This document shows, piece after piece, positions 59,077 to 64,000 of a stretch of DNA of 64,000 bases (position 1 is its first letter; each line of letters opens with the position of its first letter). The position numbers and the translations under genes are program-made. The notes under the pieces were generated by a model. It searched no databases, had not been told where the DNA came from, and saw only the letters and a program-made list of their open reading frames with translations. The stretch is from Saccharomonospora xinjiangensis XJ-54 (GTDB taxonomy: Bacteria; Actinomycetota; Actinomycetes; Mycobacteriales; Pseudonocardiaceae), in contig NZ_JH636049.1 in the NCBI RefSeq assembly GCF_000258175.1, positions 1,140,982 through 1,204,981 of the forward strand, in the 5' to 3' direction.

Positions 59077-59095
59077 CGCGAGAGGAGTCACCCCG

Positions 59096-59872
59096 GTGGC
59101 GACAGCCAGAGCGAGCAACGGGGGCGTTCAGTCGCTCCAGCGTGCGTTCGAGCTGCTGGAGAGGCTCGCCGACACCGGAGGGGAGGCGAGCCTCTCGGAG
59201 CTGGCGGCCTCGTCGGGACTGCCGATGCCCACGATCCACCGGTTGATCCGCACGCTGGTCACGCTCGGGTACGTGCGGCAGAACGCCAACCGCCGCTACG
59301 CCCTCGGCGCGCGGCTCATCCGGCTCGGCGAGAACGCGAGCCTCCAGTTCGGCACGTGGGCGAGGCCGCTGCTCGCCGAACTCGTTGACGAGGTCGGCGA
59401 GACAGCCAACCTCGCCGTGCTCGAACGCGACGAGGTCGTCTACGTGTCGCAGGTCGCTTCCCGCAGGCACTCGATGCGCATGTTCACCGAGGTCGGGCGC
59501 AGGCTCCTGCCCCACGGCACCGGCGTCGGCAAAGCCATGCTGGCCACCCTCGACACCGGCGAGGTGAGGGCGCTACTAGACCGCACCGGTATGCCCGCCT
59601 ACACCGAGCACACGCACACCGACGTCGAGGGCTTCCTCCAGCACCTCGGAGAGATCACGGAACAGGGTTACTCGCTCGACTCCAGCGAGCAGGAGCTGGG
59701 CGTGCGTTGTGTCGCGGTGGCCGTGCCCTGCGCCCCCGTGCCCACCGCCGTGTCGGTGTCGGGTCCGGAGGGCAGGCTGACCGACGAGGCGATGCGGGTC
59801 ATCGCCCCCGCCGTGCAGCGCACCGCGAAGCGGCTGTCGGAGCAACTCGCCGCGAGACAAGCCGACGAGTGA
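59096..59872 (+). CDS. IclR family transcriptional regulator
   Basis: A 258-residue regulator: winged helix at 10-75 (VQSLQRAFELLERLADTGGE, LPMPTIHRLIRTLVTLGYVR) and an IclR effector domain (ETANLAVLERDEVVYVSQV, LPHGTGVGKAMLATLDTGEV, GYSLDSSEQELGVRCVAVAV). GTG 59096 has AGAGGAGTCACCCCG upstream. The effector is likely glyoxylate or a related acid if it controls aceB, by analogy with IclR/AllR. That is inference from position. Confidence 0.9.
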   Translation: MATARASNGGVQSLQRAFELLERLADTGGEASLSELAASSGLPMPTIHRLIRTLVTLGYVRQNANRRYALGARLIRLGENASLQFGTWARPLLAELVDEVGETANLAVLERDEVVYVSQVASRRHSMRMFTEVGRRLLPHGTGVGKAMLATLDTGEVRALLDRTGMPAYTEHTHTDVEGFLQHLGEITEQGYSLDSSEQELGVRCVAVAVPCAPVPTAVSVSGPEGRLTDEAMRVIAPAVQRTAKRLSEQLAARQADE

Positions 59873-59980
59873 GGAAAACCCCACAGGGCGACTCGATCGT
59901 CTACTGCGCCACGCCACGGCCCTGACCTGTCGGGCAGGTCCACCGGCAACGTCAGAGCGCGAACTCCTGGCGCGGAGCCA

Positions 59981-60014
59981 CGCTGGATGAACTGAGACGC
60001 TGGATGAACTGAGA
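59981..60014. repeat. 17-base tandem duplication
   Basis: CGCTGGATGAACTGAGA occurs twice back to back in the gap between the IclR regulator and ftsY. No function is evident. Confidence 0.75.
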
Positions 60015-60019
60015 CGACG

Positions 60020-60058
60020 AGGCCACCGCCCCGAAGGCAACTCGCGGGACGGTGGCCT
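60020..60058. terminator. Hairpin between convergent iclR and ftsY
   Basis: AGGCCACCG (60020-60028) pairs with CGGTGGCCT (60050-60058) around a 21-base loop. On the plus strand TTGCGTTTGCG follows, giving a few T residues. It probably terminates both genes. Confidence 0.55.
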
Positions 60059-60078
60059 TGCGTTTGCGCTGTTCCCGG

Positions 60079-61557
60079 TTATGCCAGCAGGGCGTCCACG
60101 AACGCCTCAGGCTCGAACGGGGCGAGGTCGTCAGGCCCCTCACCGAGGCCGACCAGCTTCACGGGCACACCGAGTTCGCGCTGCACCTGGAACACGATGC
60201 CGCCCTTGGCCGTGCCGTCCAGCTTGGTGAGCACGATGCCGGTGACCTCGACGACCTCGGAGAACACCCTGGCCTGCGCGAGGCCGTTCTGCCCCGTCGT
60301 GGCGTCGAGGACGAGGAGGACCTCGTCCACCTTGGCCTGCTTCTCGACCACGCGCTTGACCTTGCCGAGTTCATCCATCAGCCCGGTCTTGGTGTGCAGC
60401 CTGCCCGCGGTGTCGATGAGCACGGCGTCAACGCCGCTGTCGATGCCTCGCTTGACCGCGTCGAACGCCACCGACGCGGGATCGGCGCCCTCCTTGCCTC
60501 GCACCACCTCGGCGCCAACGCGCTCCGACCAGGTCTGAAGCTGCTCGGCGGCAGCGGCGCGGAACGTGTCGGCCGCGCCGAGTACCACCTTGTGGTCCTG
60601 GGCGACGAGCACGCGCGCGAGTTTGCCCGTGGTGGTGGTCTTGCCGGTGCCGTTGACCCCTGCCACGAGAACGACCGCGGGCTGCTTCGCGCCGTCAACG
60701 GTGTGCGGCAAGGCACGCACGGCGCGGTCCGAGTCGGGGCCGAGCGCGTTCACAAGCACTTCCCGCAGCAGCGCGCGAGCCTGCTCCGGCGTGCGCACTC
60801 CACGTGCCGACAGCTCCGACCGCAGGGTCTCCACGATCTCCGTGGTGGTCGCGGCACCGAGGTCGGCGATCAGCAACGTGTCCTCGACGTCCTGCCACGA
60901 GTCCTCGTCCAGGTCCCCTGCGCCGAGCAGGCCGAGCAGGCTCTGGCCGAGCGCGGACCGCGACTTCGACAGCCTTCCTCGGAGGCGCTCGATGCGCCCC
61001 GCCGCAGGCGCGACCTCTTCCTTCGGCTCGGCGGCAGACGCGACCGATTCCGCTGGTTCCGCCGGGGCGGCCGGTTCGGCCGGTTCGGCCTCCGGTGGCG
61101 TGACAGGAGCCTCGGGCTCGGCGACCTCGGGCTCGGTCGTCGCCGGTGCCGTCGTGTCCGTCTCCGGCTCGGCTACGGGGAGACCGGGTTCCGGCCGGGG
61201 GTGTGGCACCTCCTCGCGCGTCTGGCGCGTCTCCTCGGGAAGGCGCACATCGACGATGTCCCGTCGTGGCGCGTCCCTGGGGACGGCAGCGTCCTCACCC
61301 ACGCCGGGTTCACCGTCGGTCTCGGTCCGCTCGGAGACCGGGTGCACGGGAGGCGCGGGTTTCTTCTCGCCACCCGGCGCCAGCGCGATGCCACCGCCTG
61401 CCTGATAGCCGCCCCCCTTGGGGCGTTCCTCTTCCCTGCGGCGCTCCAGGCTGATCCTGCGCTTTCGCGCGATCGTCAGCCCGGCCACCAGTGCGACCAC
61501 GAGCACGACGGCCGCGATGACGATGATCCACAACCAGGTATTCGGCACGACTGCCAT
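60079..61557 (-). CDS. ftsY: Signal recognition particle receptor FtsY
   Basis: SRP receptor GTPase of 492 residues. An N-terminal membrane helix (WLWIIVIAAVVLVVALVAGL) is followed by about 160 residues of acidic Pro/Glu/Ala-rich linker, then the N domain (LRGRLSKSRSALGQSLLGLL) and G domain: GVNGTGKTTTTGKLARVLVA, GAADTFRAAAAEQLQTWSER, DTAGRLHTKTGLMDELGKV, and LTKLDGTAKGGIVF. The membrane anchor and long A region are usual in actinobacteria. It closes the conserved ffh-ftsY neighbourhood. Confidence 0.96.
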   Translation of the reverse strand: MAVVPNTWLWIIVIAAVVLVVALVAGLTIARKRRISLERRREEERPKGGGYQAGGGIALAPGGEKKPAPPVHPVSERTETDGEPGVGEDAAVPRDAPRRDIVDVRLPEETRQTREEVPHPRPEPGLPVAEPETDTTAPATTEPEVAEPEAPVTPPEAEPAEPAAPAEPAESVASAAEPKEEVAPAAGRIERLRGRLSKSRSALGQSLLGLLGAGDLDEDSWQDVEDTLLIADLGAATTTEIVETLRSELSARGVRTPEQARALLREVLVNALGPDSDRAVRALPHTVDGAKQPAVVLVAGVNGTGKTTTTGKLARVLVAQDHKVVLGAADTFRAAAAEQLQTWSERVGAEVVRGKEGADPASVAFDAVKRGIDSGVDAVLIDTAGRLHTKTGLMDELGKVKRVVEKQAKVDEVLLVLDATTGQNGLAQARVFSEVVEVTGIVLTKLDGTAKGGIVFQVQRELGVPVKLVGLGEGPDDLAPFEPEAFVDALLA

Positions 61558-61820
61558 CCTCCCACCCTGCGAGCCCGGGAGCAGGACACCCCCGCGCCGC
61601 TGCCACCGGCACCTCGACCGTCACAGACCGCCATCGCAGGGTGAGGCCGGACGCCTCGAACGAGCGAAAGTCGCGTCGGCGCAGCGCCACTCAGCGTTGC
61701 CACTCGATGGCGCAAGGCTCATCATTTCGCCGTCCTACCACCGACTGTTGGTCAGAACACAACCTTTGTGGCATCTTTTTGGACAATCCTTCACGGGACG
61801 TCTTGCTTCCTGGCCTCCCG

Positions 61821-61832
61821 TGGACTAGACCA
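61821..61832 (+). promoter_or_regulatory. DasR-type (dre-like) operator upstream of anmK
   Basis: TGGACTAGACCA differs at one base from TGGTCTAGACCA, the core of the dre consensus recognised by the GntR-family amino-sugar repressor DasR of Streptomyces. It ends five bases before the anmK GTG, where binding would block initiation. The gene it precedes belongs to amino-sugar recycling, which supports the reading. Confidence 0.55.
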
Positions 61833-61837
61833 CCACC

Positions 61838-63043
61838 GTGGTAGTAAGCACGTCCGAGCTCCGCGTCGTCGGGCTCCTCTCCGGAACGTCGGTGGACGGC
61901 ATCGACGTCGCCGTCGCCTCCCTTCGCGCCGTCGGCGACGAACTCACCCTGACCCCGCTCGGCCACCGCGAAGTGCCTTACCCGGAGCGGCTGCGGCGCG
62001 ACATCCTCGCCGCGCTGCCTCCCTCGGGGTGCAGCGCCGAGGAACTCACCAAGCTCGACACCCGTGTCGGCCAGGCGTTCGCCGACGCGGCGGCCACGGC
62101 CGTCGCCGAGGTCGCGGGCGGCCGGGCCGACCTCGTCGCCTCGCTCGGCCAGACCGTGTTCCACTGGATCGAACAGGGCAGAGCCGAAGGCACACTGCAG
62201 ATCGGGCAGCCCGCGTGGATCGCCGAACGCACCGGGCTTCCCGTCGTGGCCGACCTTCGGGTGCGCGACGTCGCGGCAGGCGGTCACGGCGCACCGCTGG
62301 CCAGCACGCTCGACGCGCTGTGGTTGCGCTCGACAGCCGAACGTGAGAGCAAGCCCGTCGGTGCCCTCAACATCGGCGGGATCGCGAACCTCACCGTGGT
62401 CCACCCTGACGGCTCCGTCCTCGCCTACGACACCGGTCCCGGCAACGCACTGCTCGACATCGCCGCAGCCGAGGTGACGGCCGGAGCCCAGCACAGCGAC
62501 CTCGACGGGGCACTCGCCTCGCGGGGAACGGTGAGGCAGGACCTGCTGTCCCGGCTGCTGGCCGATCCGTACTATGCCGCAGACCCCCCGAAGTCAACCG
62601 GCAAGGAGTATTTCCACGCCGCCTACCTCCGGCAGGCCACCGAGGGTCTGCCGCCGATCGACGGCCCCGACCTGCTCGCCACGCTCACCGAACTGACCGC
62701 GGCCACGGTGGCCGCCGAGTGCCTGCGCCACGGTGTGACCCGCGTTGTGGCGTCAGGAGGAGGGCTGCGTAACCCCGCTCTCGTGGCCGCGCTGCGCACC
62801 AGAATGACCGTGGTGCCCAGCGACGAGAACGGTCTGCCCTCCGACGCCAAAGAGGCGTATCTCACCGCGCTGATCGGTTGGCTGACCTGGAACGGAATCC
62901 CCGCCAACGTGCCGAGCGCGACAGGCTCGGCAGGACCGCGCATCCTCGGCGCCATCACGCCCGGAGCAGGTCCGATGACACTGTCGGCACCGCACCCGCA
63001 GCCCGTGACCCGACTGCGGGTCACACCCCTCGAAACACCGTAG
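61838..63043 (+). CDS. anmK: Anhydro-N-acetylmuramic acid kinase
   Basis: ASKHA-fold kinase of 401 residues that opens and phosphorylates 1,6-anhydroMurNAc released from peptidoglycan. It begins with RVVGLLSGTSVDGIDVAVAS. DLVASLGQTVFHW and LQIGQPAWIAERTGLPVVAD follow, then VGALNIGGIANLTVV and YDTGPGNALLDIAA, with VVASGGGLRNPALVAALR near the end. No Shine-Dalgarno is seen before GTG 61838, where the operator sits. The next gene, a sodium:solute symporter, follows after ten bases. Confidence 0.94.
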   Translation: MVVSTSELRVVGLLSGTSVDGIDVAVASLRAVGDELTLTPLGHREVPYPERLRRDILAALPPSGCSAEELTKLDTRVGQAFADAAATAVAEVAGGRADLVASLGQTVFHWIEQGRAEGTLQIGQPAWIAERTGLPVVADLRVRDVAAGGHGAPLASTLDALWLRSTAERESKPVGALNIGGIANLTVVHPDGSVLAYDTGPGNALLDIAAAEVTAGAQHSDLDGALASRGTVRQDLLSRLLADPYYAADPPKSTGKEYFHAAYLRQATEGLPPIDGPDLLATLTELTAATVAAECLRHGVTRVVASGGGLRNPALVAALRTRMTVVPSDENGLPSDAKEAYLTALIGWLTWNGIPANVPSATGSAGPRILGAITPGAGPMTLSAPHPQPVTRLRVTPLETP

Positions 63044-63052
63044 GAGACAGCC

Positions 63053-64000
63053 ATGCGCGCACTGGATCTCGCGATCATCGCGATATTTCTGATCGGGTCG
63101 CCGCTGCTGGGCGTTCTGCTCGGCGGCAAACAGAAATCCTCGTCCGACTACTTCGTCGGCAGCAGGCAGGTGCCGTGGTGGGCGGTGACGTTCTCCGTCG
63201 TCGCCACGGAGACCTCGACGCTGACGGTGATCAGCGTGCCGACGGTCGCCTACCTCGGCAACATCACCTACCTCCAGCTCGCGATCGGTTACCTCATCGG
63301 CCGCATCCTGGTGGCGTTCGTGCTGCTGCCCCGCTACTACGCGGGTGACCTCGTCAGCGCCTACGGTTTCCTCGGCAAGCGGTTCGGCAAGGGCATGCAG
63401 GGCACCGCGTCGGTGACCTTCCTCGTCACCCGGCTGCTCGCCGACGGTGTGCGGCTGTTCGCCACCGCCATCCCGGTCAAGATGGTGCTCGACGCGCTCG
63501 GACTCGACGTCTCCTACTGGATGATCATCGCGGCCATCGCCGTCATGGCCGTCGTCTACACGTATCTCGGCGGCATCAAGGCCGTCATCTGGGTCGATGT
63601 CGTGCAGATGAGCATCTATGTCCTCGGTGCCGTCGCGGCGGTGTTCGTGCTCGCGGGCAAGCTGCCCGACGGCTGGTTCGGCTCGCTCGGCGACCAGGGC
63701 AAACTCCAGTTCTTCGACTTCTCGTCAAACATCGTCACCAACCCGTACGCCTTCATCACCGCCGTCGTGGGTGGTGCGCTGTTCGCGATGGCGTCGCACG
63801 GCTCCGACCAGCTCATGGTCCAGCGCCTGCTGGCGTGCAAGAACGTGCGCGACAGCCAGAAGGCCGTGATCGCCAGCGGTGTGGTGGTGTTCTTCCAGTT
63901 CGCGCTGTTCCTGCTCGTCGGCGCCATGCTGTGGTCGTTCTACGACGGTGCCGACCCGGCGTCGATGGGCTTGCAGGCCAACGACGAGCTGTTCCCGAAG
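63053..64000 (+). CDS. Sodium:solute symporter (SSS family), 3' end outside window
   Basis: The first 316 residues of an SSS (SGLT/NanT-like) transporter. The N-terminus MRALDLAIIAIFLIGSPLLG is the first helix. KSSSDYFVGSRQVPWWAVTF is the family loop, followed by SVVATETSTLTVISVP, YTYLGGIKAVIWVDVVQMSI and ASHGSDQLMVQRLLACKNVR. TAGGAGACAGCC gives a good ribosome site that overlaps the anmK stop. Co-transcription with anmK suggests import of an amino sugar or anhydro-sugar, which is inference. Confidence 0.9.
   Translation, partial: MRALDLAIIAIFLIGSPLLGVLLGGKQKSSSDYFVGSRQVPWWAVTFSVVATETSTLTVISVPTVAYLGNITYLQLAIGYLIGRILVAFVLLPRYYAGDLVSAYGFLGKRFGKGMQGTASVTFLVTRLLADGVRLFATAIPVKMVLDALGLDVSYWMIIAAIAVMAVVYTYLGGIKAVIWVDVVQMSIYVLGAVAAVFVLAGKLPDGWFGSLGDQGKLQFFDFSSNIVTNPYAFITAVVGGALFAMASHGSDQLMVQRLLACKNVRDSQKAVIASGVVVFFQFALFLLVGAMLWSFYDGADPASMGLQANDELFPK

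Overview
The window looks like a chromosomal core segment from a high-GC actinomycete of the Pseudonocardiaceae (Saccharomonospora, Prauserella or Amycolatopsis type). Three things point there: very GC-rich codons with frequent GTG starts, a mycothione reductase and other actinobacterial families (DUF2631, DUF2469, DUF4081-GNAT), and a gene order that follows the proS to ftsY segment of mycobacterial chromosomes with lineage-specific inserts. The species is not identified.

Layout. 1-20.1 kb: proS and a semi-variable stretch of metabolic and regulatory genes (two small VOC proteins, yaaA, a DEAD-box helicase, a PIG-L deacetylase, a bioF-like enzyme, a secreted trypsin-like protease, mycothione reductase, a CynX-type exporter beside a FadR-type regulator, a frameshifted Imm21-like gene, a probable 3-hydroxybutyrate locus made of dehydrogenase, MHS transporter and PucR-type regulator, map, and a WYL regulator). 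19.2-31.8 kb: conserved essential block on the minus strand, DUF4081-GNAT, ispG, rip1/rseP, dxr, rlmN, cdsA, frr, pyrH, tsf, rpsB, with a Uma2 nuclease-like gene inserted before ispG. 32.2-45.2 kb: M23 peptidase, a WhiG/FliA-type sigma factor with a very long repeat-rich N-terminal extension, xerC, a repeat-bearing gene-free gap, dprA-comM-yraN, DUF2469-rnhB-lepB, and the translation operon rpsP-khpA-rimM-trmD-rplS. 45.5-52 kb: two CPBP membrane proteases, an amidohydrolase, ffh, glnB and amtB; glnD is not where related genomes carry it. 52.1-59.9 kb: an RlmA-like methyltransferase, FhuF-like and PPOX-like proteins, pxpA, then an eroded island (internally deleted IS5-type element, lipoprotein, DUF6973 remnant, UvrD-helicase remnant), then aceB with a divergent IclR regulator. 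60-64 kb: ftsY, then anmK and a sodium:solute symporter (cut by the window end) behind a DasR-like operator.

How the genes work together. Most of the window serves translation and protein export (proS, map, rlmN, frr, tsf, S2, L19, S16, RimM, TrmD, Ffh, FtsY, LepB), isoprenoid and lipid supply (IspG, Dxr, CdsA) and DNA processing (XerC, DprA, ComM, RNase HII). Accessory pieces concern carbon scavenging (3-hydroxybutyrate, glyoxylate shunt, 5-oxoproline, anhydro-amino sugars) and nitrogen (AmtB-GlnB).

The most unusual signals are the in-frame 43-45 residue repeats in the sigma-factor extension, two pairs of exact TTGTCCACA (DnaA-box type) sites in two intergenic gaps, the DasR-like site at anmK, and the degraded island at 55.3-57.4 kb. 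No CRISPR array, rRNA or tRNA gene was recognised. Positions of short sites were counted by eye and may be off by one or two bases.
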